DNA of 64,000 nt from Allochromatium humboldtianum (GCF_013385175.1 NZ_JABZEO010000001.1:372001-436000); one strand, 5' to 3'. Shown: positions 39,301-47,940, counted from the stretch's first letter. The notes: a model not told the origin generated them from the sequence alone. Numbers and translations: made by a program.

Positions 39301-42300
39301 CGACACTGTCGGGACATCCGGCGTTCCGTGACAAGGATGCGGCCAAGTCGGATCAGGCCACGCACTTCATCGGCAAGGGCGCGGAGGGTTCCTCGACGGC
39401 GGCGTACCAGAAGGACTGGGCAGGCGTCGCCCCCGAGCGCGTCAACCAGCGACAGTACCCGCAAGGCGCCAAGGTGTTCGTGTCGATCAACGGCAACCAC
39501 CCGGCGCGTACGCCCGTTCCGTTCAGTGAGATCCAGCCCGAGATCGATGCGGCAATCGATGCCAAGGCGACGATCATCGCGGACCCGAAGGCGGATCGTG
39601 AGCGCCCGTACAACACGGGTGAGCGCGACCTGGCAGCGTACCTGGCTTCGCGCGGGTACGAAGATCCCCAAGAGACGGGCATCTGGACGCCGAAGGCCGA
39701 CACCGAGCCCCAAGCGCCAAGCACGGAGACCGAGGCGGTAGACCCGCTCGCTGAGCTCGCGCGTAGCGGCCAGATCGAAGATCCCCGCGCCTTGATTGAG
39801 GTGCTCGCCCAAGACCTCGACGGGGCGTTTCGGGAGTACATGATCGACCCGAAGTCGGTCAACGCCTACAGCCGGTTGCTGGAGGCCGCACGCAATGCCG
39901 GGTACGCCCGCGCCGGGCTTGAGCCCCCGCAGGCGACCCACGCGCGCACGCTCCAGGTTCAGACACCGAAGCGCCAGGACGCGGCTCAGCCGCCGAGCTT
40001 GGAAGAGGCACCGACGGCGGCAGCGGGGGCGGACAGCCTCGCTGCTGAGATCGCGGGCTTCGAGGCCACGTTCGAGGAACTGCTGCGCGAGCATCAGGAC
40101 ACGGAAGCCGCCGTGCTGGAGAACGAGGCCCATGCCGCACAGGACGAGACGTTCGAGGAACGCCTGTCGCGCGAGCGTGCCGAGATCGAGCGGGCGTACA
40201 TGGAGGGGACATACCCGCCGAAGCCCGTGTCGCTGGTGGTCAACGTCAAGCCGGACGGTGTGAAGGCCGATGGCTTGATGGCCGACGCCGGTGTGGTGGT
40301 ACTGATCGGGCGTCTGCTCCAGACGGTCACGGCAGAGGCCGGGCTCAAGGTTCAAGTGTCCCTGGCGCGCGGCGCTGAGCGCCAGACGGTCGCGCTGGAT
40401 GACTTCACCTGGGATCTAGTCAACACGGATGGATGGTCGATGATCGACGTGCGCCTGGAAGGGCTGGTCGAGCCCGACCAGACCGTGCTGAGCGACAACC
40501 CGCAAGCGGCGTTGCAGAAGCTCGCGGAGATTTTCACGTCCGGTGCCAACAGTCCGAGGAACAAGGCGATGTTGCCGGTGGGTGACCTACCGGGCGTCAG
40601 CCACACGCAGGTCGCGGTCAACACGGTCGGCATTCGCCGTCTCGGACGGCAGTTGCGCAGTGACCAGCATGTGCTGGCCGACGAGACGGTCGAGCAGGCG
40701 TATCTGCGCGACTTCTTCGAGGGGCTGACCACGCTGACCGAGCTTCTGGGCACCTCGTTCAAGGGCGTGTTGTCGGGCGACCTGGTGATCGAGCAGAAGG
40801 ACGGGGCGACGACTACGCTGCGGGATCTGCTGACCAACCTCAACGATCAGGCGGTGCTCTATCAGAGCTACGTCGACGCGCAACGCGCCGCGAGCGAGGC
40901 GCTGGACGACTACCTCTACCACGCCGGAGCGCTGGAGGCTGAGATCCAGGTGTTGTGGGCTGAGATCCAGGCCGAGCAGCAGGGCGCCAAGCTCCCGGCG
41001 CAGGCGCGGCGCGAGCTGACCCGGATCGACCAGGAACGGGCGGCGCTGGAGGTTCAGCGCGAACAGATGATTCAGGAGAAGCGCGGCCATGAGTACAACG
41101 CGCGGATGCGTGATCTGGGTGATCGAGTGGCGGCGCTCTATCGAAAGCGGACGCTCGATGGACCGACCCGAGGGCGGCTGAAGCGTCTGCACGAGGCGCG
41201 CCGAGCGCTGATGGAGCAGATTCGACCGCATCGCGACCGCTCTAAGCTGCACAACGTCTTGGCGCAAGAACTGCGCGCCGAACTTCAGACGCGGGAGATG
41301 CTTCCGACCGAGGCGATCAAGGATCTCGACTCTCGGGACTTGGCGCGCAGCGCTGACCGCGAGCGCGTCTCGCTGGCTGAGTGGCGCGCGGCTGAGGACG
41401 CTCTCAAGACGGCTGAAGCTGAGCTGGTTCAGGCGCGTGAGGCGCGGGCGAAGGCGTCCCGGCGTGAGGCTGTGCAAGCGCATCGCGCCGTGACCCAAGC
41501 TGAGCGCCAGATCAACGCTGCACGTCAGGCGTTGCGGGATCTCGCGGCGCGCGAGCGCTCGTATCGGGAACTGCGCGAAGCTGAGGGTCGGGCGGTTGAG
41601 AACGAAGACCAGACCGTCGAGACCGCCCTGGAGCGCGGCACCTATGAGCCGGGGCTTGAGACCGAGGAGCGGCAAGCACGCCGCTCAGCGCATGAAGGCC
41701 AGCGCGCGGCGCGTGGCGCCGAGCGCCAAGCCCCCGAGCGCGGTGTCGAGATCACGGTCACGCCGAAGCTAACTGGCGAGACGAGGGTCGAGCATCGGGC
41801 GGGCCATCGCGTTTCGGCGATCCTGGATCAAGTGCTGCGCGCGACGGCCTTGCGCCAGGACTCGGCAACCGACGTCCAGGTGACGACAGTCGATCAGGCG
41901 TCGCTGGAGACCGTGCTGGGTCAGATCGAGGCGCTGGGGCAAGAGCTCAGCGCCGCGATTGAGGCGATCAAGGTCGGACTGAGCGAGCCGCATCTGAAGC
42001 CTTCGGATCGCGCGCGGCTGAAACGGATGCTGGCTGAGCGCGAGCAAGACCTCGCGGAAGCACGCCACACCTACCGCTTGTTGCTGGACACGCGCCACAT
42101 GCCCAATCCGGCCCGTGTCATCTACAACAACGGCTACGCCACGCCGTCGCTGCGGCAGCCGATCGTGGTGCTGAACGACACCATCCGGGGCGGGAAGTCG
42201 CTTCAAGAGACGGTGCGCTCGATCGCCCACGAGATCGGGCACATCATCCAGCAGGTCTACCTCGACCGGATGAGCCCCGAGGTGCGCGAGGCACTGGCGC

Positions 42301-44843
42301 GGGCGTTCCAGGCTGACAGACCGTTCGAGGGGATGCCGGAGAACGTCGTGCGCTCGGAACAGTTCGCGGAGTGGTTCGCGGATCAGACTGTGGCCTATGC
42401 CGCCCGCCAGGCGCCGCAACATGAGTCAGCCCTGGCGCAGTTCTTCCAGGACGTGGTCGACGCGCTTCGCGCCGCGTGGCGGGTGCTGCGCGCCCAGACT
42501 CAGCTCGATGAGACCTTCCGCCAGTTCCTTGAGGCGGTCAACGGGTACTACGGGGCTCAGGGCGAGTACCGGGGCTCCAGACTCCAGAATCAGGTGGCGG
42601 AGTCCCTGGCGTCGAGTGGCCGCTCTCCATTCCTGGCGCAACGTCGTCAGGATGACGCGCCGTTTCACAACATGGCGCCGGGGGAGCGACCCGGTCAGCA
42701 CGACCTGAGCTTCCTCCAGCGCCGTCGCCTTGACCGGCTGCGGGAGGCGATCGACACGGCGCTGGACGACTGGAATGGCTCGCCGACCAAGGCGTCGATC
42801 GTCGATTTCGGTGGATGGCTGTCACGCAACACGTTCCAAACGCTGGCCTCCTGGTTCGACGCGCGCGGACCGATCATGAAGGAGATGGGCGCGCACTTCT
42901 ACCGGCGCACGGATGCGCGGGGCAACAACCTGGGGCGTGGGGCGCCGTGGGAGACGGCCAACCGACAGGACTTCGCCCATGTCTGGAACACGATCCTGGA
43001 GCCTGCGCTTGGCCCCTTGCGCCGAGCGCCGGGACTCGTGAACACGCTCCTGGAGTCCGATCCGGGGCTGGAGCGCTCGCCCCTGTACGACGCTGTGCAG
43101 CAGGCGCTCATCCGCGAGACGCCACTGAACTCGATCCCGGACCCGCAGACGCGCGCGACGGTCAAGGGGTTGCGCGAGGCGCTGGAGAAGACGCGCCAGT
43201 TCCTGAACGCGGAGTACGGGCTCGACATCCAGAAGCGCGCCGATTACTGGCCGGTCGTGGTCGACATGGTGCGGTTCCAGCGTGACAAAGACTTGATCAT
43301 CCAGACGTTGCGCCGAGAGCTTGGCATGGACTGGGCGGAAGCCGAGGCTGTCTGGGAAGACACCCTGAACAGCGACGGATCGATCATCGAATTGCTCAAT
43401 GGGCAGATCGTGAGTGAGACCTCCAAGATCGTCACGCCGGGTTTCGAGTGGGGGCGGTCACGGCGTTGGAGCCCGGACATCCATCGCGTGCTGCGTGACT
43501 GGCAGGTCGACGACATCGGCGGGACGCTGCACCGGTACGCCACAGCCGCCGTCAAGCGCGGCGTGACGCAGAAGATGTTTGGCGCCGAGGTTGAGGTCCA
43601 CAAGCGCGACGGGACCGTGGAGCGGCGCATGGACCCGATCAGCAAGCTCAATGTGGCACTCGCTCGGGCGCGGCACAGCGGGGAGCTGTCGGAGGCGGAG
43701 TTCAAGTTCGCCGCCGAGCAGGCGATCCCGGCGCTGTTCGGGCAGCTTGGGCTGGATGGCAACCAGGGCTGGCGGACACTCTCGTCGTGGGCCGTGACGT
43801 ATCAGAACGTCCGGCTGCTGGGCTTCACGCTGTTCAGCTCGCTCGTGGACCCAGCGCTGATCCTCAACCGCAGTGACGTGCGTTCCACATGGAATGGTCT
43901 GCGGGCGATGATCCGGGCGCGGGGTATCGAGGAGGCCAAGGCTGAGCTCAAGGCGCTGGGTGCGTTGCGCTCGGACATGACCGAGGCGATCGTGAACGAT
44001 CAGCTCGGCGGGATGTATATGGGCGGGGCGCCGCAACGGATCAACGAGGCATTCTTCCGGGTGATCCAGATGCACCGTTGGACGAACATGACGCGCGTCA
44101 TGGCGCTGCATACCGGGAAGGGTTTCCTCGTCGACCACGCGCATGGCGCTCAGCACTCGGAGCTGAGCCGTCAGCGTCTGCGTGTTCTGGGGGTGACCCC
44201 TGAGCAGGTGTTGGCGTGGGAGGCGGCAGGAAAGCCTGTTGGAGACCGAGGGCACGCCGCCGTCAATGCGGCGCTCAACCAGTTCATCGATGACTCGGTG
44301 CTGCGTCCGAACGCGCCGTTGCGTGCAGCCTGGGCCTCAGATCCGCGTATGATGATGTTTGCGCATCTCAAGGGGTTTGCGTGGTCGTTCTACGAGCGGG
44401 CGCTGCGCCAGGTGTGGACCGAGAGCGTGCGACGTTGGGGTGATGAGGTCGGCCCGTGCAAGGCGTTGGCGTTGATGCCTGCGGTGACGCTCGCTGTCCC
44501 GGCACTGGCTCTGGCGCTGCTGGGCTATGAGCTTCGTCGTGAGATCGGGTGGTGGGGCAAGGTGCCCCCGCACATGGACAAGGATGGGTTGGATCTGCTG
44601 TGGGAACTATCGCAACGCGCTGGGTTCTACGGCCCCTTGCAGTTTATGATGGACGCCGAGCGCGCGGTGGACCAAGGGAACCGGGTGTGGCTGCTGTCGC
44701 TCCTTGGACCGCAGGTCGATCAGATTCAGGATGTCCTCAACAACGGCTTTGAGCACGCTGACAAGAGCTTCTGGCGGGCGATCCCAGGCGGCTTGCAGCA
44801 GATGCCCGCGGCGCGGCGGTGGTTCGATCGCGAGGTCTGGTGA
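36357..44843 (+). CDS. Giant multidomain virion/ejection protein (2828 aa) with SNase domain and HEIGH motif
   Basis: Starts at the ATG at 36357, overlapping the previous stop. Residues 10-105 form a staphylococcal-nuclease-like domain; D15, R27, D32, E35 (LVGFDAPE) and R82 (SMGRMI) match the SNase active-site residues. Residues about 240-335 are hydrophobic and Ala/Gly-rich, possibly a membrane-inserting segment. Long linkers between 720 and 1140 contain heptamer-encoded PSAENQA-type stretches. Near 985-1110 lies an alpha/beta domain (ATHFIGKGAEGSS, VFVSINGNHPA, RPYNTGERDLAAYLASRGY) that I have seen only in large phage polyproteins. Near 1950 there is AHEIGHIIQ, a zinc-metalloprotease-like HExxH signature. 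The C-terminus has membrane-like helices (MPAVTLAVPALALALLGYEL) and LSLLGPQVDQIQDVL, resembling large polyvalent-protein domains. A DNA-ejection protein is the best inference. Confidence 0.75.
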   Translation: MLNDDLQRFFAIDADTVREQGRDERVRLVGFDAPETRKPWRGQRGQPGADLATEETRSALEQGATIIPVGGRDATGTRSMGRMIRADGEEHSEYMIRNGLASPTQWSTQSEMDQELAGFFRRNALPEMMTDQERELAARREEALSTPAEFDLAGNIRSGGMPGGTVKRSWDRGVDNMQAMLYAFGNAVGDQLGAEGWAEDARHGLERNMMEAAVNPAKVADWDAVTWDNVGTYALEAIVENLPNMGVSLGAGLAVAASGGTAAPGVAAAGLAARQAAGKAAMRFALGSGAASYGLNAGEVQKELLEAGIDASGTALVAGIPMAALDAIGLSAMAAPLLRTSSKTAALQILEASGAKLWKEAAKGLGKGAAIGAAVEAPTEALQELILLTARAYEDPSFELFSEENIKRVREAAIKGGIAGSAVSASITTTTDSARHLSARDMARQAGVTPEMTEAQAETAIQQWREAQVARAETQVTGEQPTREVTEDETYRQAYPQDNVRPVAEYRKAEGWDEAAFGERTRIMNNHRVAATGMHRKFAERGSATEGERVALYEARTRAISEARNALNYIRQFSPEASTKEVRTLEDIIRQQEERIAAEAQLFGPVDQNRRLTELTANRASRDGASSESVHTQIMEAIPEATAEELGQFIANQKARETQYNGEARSAIRAEIAEAERYLKALRGEDAPTGDPEWDTFVEQSRAAHRAASEDSALNPEPADGRIVVEETSNEAPSAENQALTPPNSPPETTDGLQEEGQGPTPAEITHAPNESEGVAPSATAENREPGDQAATPGVTATDHSAEQAVLEPRRLERLAHITAVGVNLKPSTVARKLTPEQKTEVKAAYGETNFIRAWQKLQEEHAAQALGTENRATDNGQPVAESAEPVAEQRQPEGAPSAQRDSPVQRIKALQSRLEAARAKLGQRWAPIEALMAEGLQAGREPVDVMEEALAQARQMWREGQKQAPSTKSEHEALGLTQPQPTLSGHPAFRDKDAAKSDQATHFIGKGAEGSSTAAYQKDWAGVAPERVNQRQYPQGAKVFVSINGNHPARTPVPFSEIQPEIDAAIDAKATIIADPKADRERPYNTGERDLAAYLASRGYEDPQETGIWTPKADTEPQAPSTETEAVDPLAELARSGQIEDPRALIEVLAQDLDGAFREYMIDPKSVNAYSRLLEAARNAGYARAGLEPPQATHARTLQVQTPKRQDAAQPPSLEEAPTAAAGADSLAAEIAGFEATFEELLREHQDTEAAVLENEAHAAQDETFEERLSRERAEIERAYMEGTYPPKPVSLVVNVKPDGVKADGLMADAGVVVLIGRLLQTVTAEAGLKVQVSLARGAERQTVALDDFTWDLVNTDGWSMIDVRLEGLVEPDQTVLSDNPQAALQKLAEIFTSGANSPRNKAMLPVGDLPGVSHTQVAVNTVGIRRLGRQLRSDQHVLADETVEQAYLRDFFEGLTTLTELLGTSFKGVLSGDLVIEQKDGATTTLRDLLTNLNDQAVLYQSYVDAQRAASEALDDYLYHAGALEAEIQVLWAEIQAEQQGAKLPAQARRELTRIDQERAALEVQREQMIQEKRGHEYNARMRDLGDRVAALYRKRTLDGPTRGRLKRLHEARRALMEQIRPHRDRSKLHNVLAQELRAELQTREMLPTEAIKDLDSRDLARSADRERVSLAEWRAAEDALKTAEAELVQAREARAKASRREAVQAHRAVTQAERQINAARQALRDLAARERSYRELREAEGRAVENEDQTVETALERGTYEPGLETEERQARRSAHEGQRAARGAERQAPERGVEITVTPKLTGETRVEHRAGHRVSAILDQVLRATALRQDSATDVQVTTVDQASLETVLGQIEALGQELSAAIEAIKVGLSEPHLKPSDRARLKRMLAEREQDLAEARHTYRLLLDTRHMPNPARVIYNNGYATPSLRQPIVVLNDTIRGGKSLQETVRSIAHEIGHIIQQVYLDRMSPEVREALARAFQADRPFEGMPENVVRSEQFAEWFADQTVAYAARQAPQHESALAQFFQDVVDALRAAWRVLRAQTQLDETFRQFLEAVNGYYGAQGEYRGSRLQNQVAESLASSGRSPFLAQRRQDDAPFHNMAPGERPGQHDLSFLQRRRLDRLREAIDTALDDWNGSPTKASIVDFGGWLSRNTFQTLASWFDARGPIMKEMGAHFYRRTDARGNNLGRGAPWETANRQDFAHVWNTILEPALGPLRRAPGLVNTLLESDPGLERSPLYDAVQQALIRETPLNSIPDPQTRATVKGLREALEKTRQFLNAEYGLDIQKRADYWPVVVDMVRFQRDKDLIIQTLRRELGMDWAEAEAVWEDTLNSDGSIIELLNGQIVSETSKIVTPGFEWGRSRRWSPDIHRVLRDWQVDDIGGTLHRYATAAVKRGVTQKMFGAEVEVHKRDGTVERRMDPISKLNVALARARHSGELSEAEFKFAAEQAIPALFGQLGLDGNQGWRTLSSWAVTYQNVRLLGFTLFSSLVDPALILNRSDVRSTWNGLRAMIRARGIEEAKAELKALGALRSDMTEAIVNDQLGGMYMGGAPQRINEAFFRVIQMHRWTNMTRVMALHTGKGFLVDHAHGAQHSELSRQRLRVLGVTPEQVLAWEAAGKPVGDRGHAAVNAALNQFIDDSVLRPNAPLRAAWASDPRMMMFAHLKGFAWSFYERALRQVWTESVRRWGDEVGPCKALALMPAVTLAVPALALALLGYELRREIGWWGKVPPHMDKDGLDLLWELSQRAGFYGPLQFMMDAERAVDQGNRVWLLSLLGPQVDQIQDVLNNGFEHADKSFWRAIPGGLQQMPAARRWFDREVW

Positions 44844-44964
44844 TTTCCAAAACTCGCGGGTAAGTAGTTGAATTTACAGGTACATAATTAGTCTTAGTGG
44901 TCGCTAATCTTGGGGTAGTTTTGGGGGTTAAATGAATCAAAATCAGACACCTAGCACTCTTGGT
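44844..44964. other. Right end of the prophage, AT-rich
   Basis: About 120 AT-rich bases after the giant gene. CCAAAACT (44847-44854) and AGTTTTGG (44917-44924) are complementary but 62 bases apart. No gene and no tRNA is seen. The attachment junction is expected at the right edge. Confidence 0.5.
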
Positions 44965-44985
44965 CTGCTCAATCTGGTCGTGTGA
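44965..44985 (+). pseudogene. leuS: leuS 3'-end sequence; probable right attachment site (attR)
   Basis: CTGCTCAATCTGGTCGTGTGA reads LLNLVV and stop, the typical C-terminus of leucyl-tRNA synthetase, and it lies 35 bases before lptE, which normally follows leuS. The reading frame upstream is phage DNA, so this looks like the copy of the integration target left at the element's right end. The true leuS should lie beyond the left end of the element, with the same core. Short match, hence moderate confidence. Confidence 0.55.
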
Positions 44986-45020
44986 GTCGTGTGAAACGCC
45001 GGACGGGAGGGTCGATCGTC

Positions 45021-45521
45021 ATGAGTCGGACGCGGATCGCGTTATATGGGCTGCTGGCGCTGGTTCTGGCGTTTCAGGCCGGTTGCGGCTTTCGGCTGCG
45101 CGGCAGCGTCGAGATCCCGCCCGAATACAACCCGATGCTGATTCAGGCGCCTGGTGGTTCAGCGGTCGAGCGTGCCATGCGCGACCTGCTGACCGGCAGT
45201 CAGATTCGGCTGACGACCAACCCGGCCGAGGCCAGGCTGACGCTGCGCATCCTGTCCGAAAACCGCTCCGCGCGGGTGGCGGCGGTCGATCTGAACGGCA
45301 AGACGCTCGCCTATGAGCTGCATTATCTGGTCAGCTTCGAAGCCGTCGCCATGGATGGCCAGACCCGCGTTCCGCGCCAGACGCTCGATCTGGCCCGCAC
45401 CTTCGACAACCCCGACGTCGAGGTGCTCGGCAAACAGCTCGAACAGGCGATGATCTACGACGACTTCGCGGTCGAGGCGGCGGATCGTATTCTGATGCGG
45501 CTGCGGGCGGTGCTGCGCTAA
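45021..45521 (+). CDS. lptE: LPS-assembly lipoprotein LptE
   Basis: 166 residues from the ATG at 45021 (GGGAGG ten bases upstream). A lipoprotein signal peptide (ALYGLLALVLAFQAGCGF) with the lipobox ending in AGC is followed by the LptE start FRLRGSVEIPPEYNPM. The rest shows the alpha/beta fold typical of LptE (RLTLRILSENRSARVAAVD, then ELHYLVSFEAVA) and the C-terminal helix YDDFAVEAADRILMRLRAV. It plugs the LptD barrel in the outer membrane to export LPS. It normally follows leuS. The stop overlaps that of the convergent next gene by four bases (CTAA). Confidence 0.92.
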   Translation: MSRTRIALYGLLALVLAFQAGCGFRLRGSVEIPPEYNPMLIQAPGGSAVERAMRDLLTGSQIRLTTNPAEARLTLRILSENRSARVAAVDLNGKTLAYELHYLVSFEAVAMDGQTRVPRQTLDLARTFDNPDVEVLGKQLEQAMIYDDFAVEAADRILMRLRAVLR

Positions 45522-46330
45522 TCCACGTCGACTGCCAGTCCGAGACAGTGGCTCCAGGCGTGCAAGAGTTCGGTATTGGCGGCGGCGATGGCCAGCCGGG
45601 GTTCCAGGGTGATTTCGGGGCTGGGTTCGAGGCTGTCCGGGATGAGATGCCAGGCCGCCGCGCCGGCCTCATCGGCGATCAGGCGCCCGGCAGCATAGTC
45701 CCACAGCTTCTGGCCGCCATGCAGATAGAGCTGAAAGCGCCCGGCGGCCAGCCAGCACCATTCGAGCGCGACCGAGCCGAGATAGCGCTGTGAGCTGAAG
45801 CAGGTCTGGCGGGTGACGGCCCGCAGCAGTTCGGGCGGGAGCCGCTTGAGATCGACCATCGCCAAACAGTCGCGGACTGAACGGCTCGGCGCGAAAGGGC
45901 GGATCGGCTCATCGTTCAGCCAGGCGCCTTGGCCTCGGGCGGCGACGAAGCACTCGTCGCGCACCGGGTCGAGGATGGCGCCGAGTACCGGTCGCCCGCC
46001 CTTGATCAGCGCCAGCGAGATCGAGAACGCCGGAAAACCGGCGGCATAGTTGCTGGTGCCGTCCAGCGGGTCGACCACCCACAGGGCGCTGTCGGCGTTC
46101 CGGAGCATCCGCTCTTGCTCGACGGGCGTCATCTCCTCGCCGAGCAGCGGGATGCCTGGGAAGTCGCGGGCGAGCGCTTCGGTGAGGTAGCGTTGCGCCG
46201 CCAGGTCCGATTCGGTGACGAAGCTGCCGTCGGACTTGTGGCGGGCGGCGATCCCCTTCCAGTTGGGCAGGATGGCGGTCGCAGCGGTGTCGCGCAGCAG
46301 ACGGGCGAGGTGGGTCGGTTCGGCTATCAT
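45518..46330 (-). CDS. Inositol monophosphatase family phosphatase
   Basis: 270 residues from the ATG at 46330 (upstream in-frame start at 46366). The Mg-binding motifs are complete: SFVTESDLAAQ, LLGEEM, WVVDPLDGTSNY (the DPLDGT signature) and, near the end, LWDYAAG. These belong to the FIG/IMPase superfamily, which includes inositol-1-phosphatase, 3'(2'),5'-bisphosphate nucleotidase and some histidinol phosphatases. The substrate cannot be told from the motifs alone. It ends convergently on lptE and diverges from manC. Confidence 0.85.
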   Translation of the reverse strand: MIAEPTHLARLLRDTAATAILPNWKGIAARHKSDGSFVTESDLAAQRYLTEALARDFPGIPLLGEEMTPVEQERMLRNADSALWVVDPLDGTSNYAAGFPAFSISLALIKGGRPVLGAILDPVRDECFVAARGQGAWLNDEPIRPFAPSRSVRDCLAMVDLKRLPPELLRAVTRQTCFSSQRYLGSVALEWCWLAAGRFQLYLHGGQKLWDYAAGRLIADEAGAAAWHLIPDSLEPSPEITLEPRLAIAAANTELLHAWSHCLGLAVDVD

Positions 46331-46431
46331 CGTTCGCGGGCCTATTGGGTCAGGTGCTCTACACATCGCGCGCCGGACGCGCTTTAATTCAAACCTTTGT
46401 TTATCGATTCCAAGATATGGAGCCTGTCGCG

Positions 46432-47940
46432 ATGCCCTTACAACCCGTCATTCTCTCCGGTGGATCCGGCACGCGACTCTGGCCGCTCTCGCGTGAAGCC
46501 TATCCCAAGCAGTTCCTGCCGCTCACCAGTGAGCATACCATGCTGCAGGAGACGGTCGGCCGGCTCGACGGTCTGGCCGAGGAGCATCCGCGTCAGGCCA
46601 TTGCCGTGCGCGATCCGCTGGTGGTCTGCAACGATGCGCATCGCTTCCTGGTCGCCGAGCAGTTGCGGCTGATGGGGCGACGGGCCGCCGCCATCGTGCT
46701 CGAACCCAAGGGACGCAACACCGCACCGGCCCTGACGCTGGCCGCGCTCGTGGCCAATCAGTCGGACGCGGATCCGGTGATGCTGGTGATGCCGGCCGAT
46801 CACAACATCCGCGACGAGCCGGGGTTCCGCGCCGCCGTGGCCGATGCCCATGCGCTGGCGCGTGACGGGGCGGTCGTCACCTTCGGGATCGTGCCGAGCG
46901 CGCCCGAGACCGGCTATGGCTATATTCGTCAGGGAGCGTCGCTCGATCGCACCGATCTGAGCGGGCCGGCCTACGCACTCGATGGCTTCGTCGAGAAACC
47001 CGATACCGAGACCGCTCAGGGCTATCTGGCCTCGGGCGAATATCTGTGGAACAGCGGTCTGTTCGTGCTGCGCGCCTCGGTGTGGCTGGCGCTCATCGAG
47101 CGCTTCCGGCCCGACATCGCGCAGGCCGTGACCCGCGCCTGCGAGAGCGCGACGAACGATGGCGATTTCCTGCGTCTCGACGCCGAGCTGTTCGCGGCCT
47201 GCCCGAGCGATTCGATCGACTATGCGGTCATGGAGCCGCTGGCGCGTGCGGTGCGGGATGGGGAGGGGAGCGATCTGCCACCGACGATCGTGATCCCGCT
47301 CAACGTCGGCTGGTCGGACGTCGGCGCCTGGTCGGCGCTGTGGGCGGTGCGCGAGCAGGACGCCAGCGGCAACGTGCTCGATGGCGATGCCTTCGTGCAC
47401 AATGCCCACGACAATCTGCTGGTGGCCAAGCATCGCATGGTAGCGGCCATCGGCGTCGACAACCTGATCGTGGTCGAGACCCCGGATGCGGTGCTGGTCG
47501 CGACCAAGGAAGCGGCGCAGGACGTCAAGGCCGTCACACAGTTCCTCCAGCGTCAGCAGCGTGATGAATATATCCATCATCAGCGCGTGCATCGGCCCTG
47601 GGGTGCCTATGAGTCGATCGATCAGGGGGCACGCTATCAGGTCAAGCGCCTGACCGTGAAGCCCGGCGAGTCGCTGTCGTTGCAGATGCATCATCATCGC
47701 GCCGAGCACTGGATCGTCGTCTCCGGCACCGCGCGCGTGACCTGTGACGACAAGACGTTCCTGCTCACCGAGAACCAGTCGACCTATATCCCGGTCGGGG
47801 TCACGCATCGGCTGGAGAATCCGGGCCGTATCCCGCTCGAACTCATCGAGGTGCAGTCCGGCAGCTATCTGGGCGAGGACGACATCGTGCGTTTCGAGGA
47901 TCGCTACAATCGCGATCCGGTCGAGCCGCGCCGGGACTGA
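46432..47940 (+). CDS. manC: Mannose-1-phosphate guanylyltransferase / mannose-6-phosphate isomerase (ManC/AlgA type)
   Basis: 502 residues from the ATG at 46432, with GGAG nine bases upstream (a second ATG lies at 46417). The nucleotidyltransferase domain has the signature ILSGGSGTRLWPLSRE, then YPKQFLPL and the later FVEKPD. A C-terminal cupin, near residue 350-480, has VHRPWGAYESID, RYQVKRLTVKPGESLSLQMH and HHHRAEHWIVVSGTA with the metal-binding histidines, the mark of bifunctional type II PMI/GMP enzymes. It makes GDP-mannose for surface polysaccharides. Transcribed alone between divergent and co-directional genes. Confidence 0.95.
   Translation: MPLQPVILSGGSGTRLWPLSREAYPKQFLPLTSEHTMLQETVGRLDGLAEEHPRQAIAVRDPLVVCNDAHRFLVAEQLRLMGRRAAAIVLEPKGRNTAPALTLAALVANQSDADPVMLVMPADHNIRDEPGFRAAVADAHALARDGAVVTFGIVPSAPETGYGYIRQGASLDRTDLSGPAYALDGFVEKPDTETAQGYLASGEYLWNSGLFVLRASVWLALIERFRPDIAQAVTRACESATNDGDFLRLDAELFAACPSDSIDYAVMEPLARAVRDGEGSDLPPTIVIPLNVGWSDVGAWSALWAVREQDASGNVLDGDAFVHNAHDNLLVAKHRMVAAIGVDNLIVVETPDAVLVATKEAAQDVKAVTQFLQRQQRDEYIHHQRVHRPWGAYESIDQGARYQVKRLTVKPGESLSLQMHHHRAEHWIVVSGTARVTCDDKTFLLTENQSTYIPVGVTHRLENPGRIPLELIEVQSGSYLGEDDIVRFEDRYNRDPVEPRRD

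Larger units (their letters stand above)
6705..44985. mobile_element. Podovirus-type prophage (element continues or abuts further left)
   Basis: Contiguous phage gene content from about 8 kb to 44843, ending at a leuS-like 3' end directly before lptE. The structural order (small and large terminase, portal, scaffold, N4-gp56-type capsid, adaptors, fibres, lysis, nozzle, tip, internal virion proteins) matches temperate short-tailed phages of the BPP-1/BcepC6B type. No tape measure, tail tube or sheath genes occur, in line with a short tail. Integrase, repressor and replication genes are not seen. The left limit is uncertain: I use the first duplicated block, but the island may extend through the restriction genes beyond position 1. 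Confidence 0.75.

Noticed and set aside
6957-44885. TGAATTTAC shared near 6960 and 44869 as attachment cores
   Set aside because: Only nine bases match and the flanks differ; the leuS 3' end at 44965 is a better candidate for the right site.
44844-44985. tRNA gene at the right prophage border
   Set aside because: No cloverleaf, anticodon loop or GGTTCGA-type T arm could be found.
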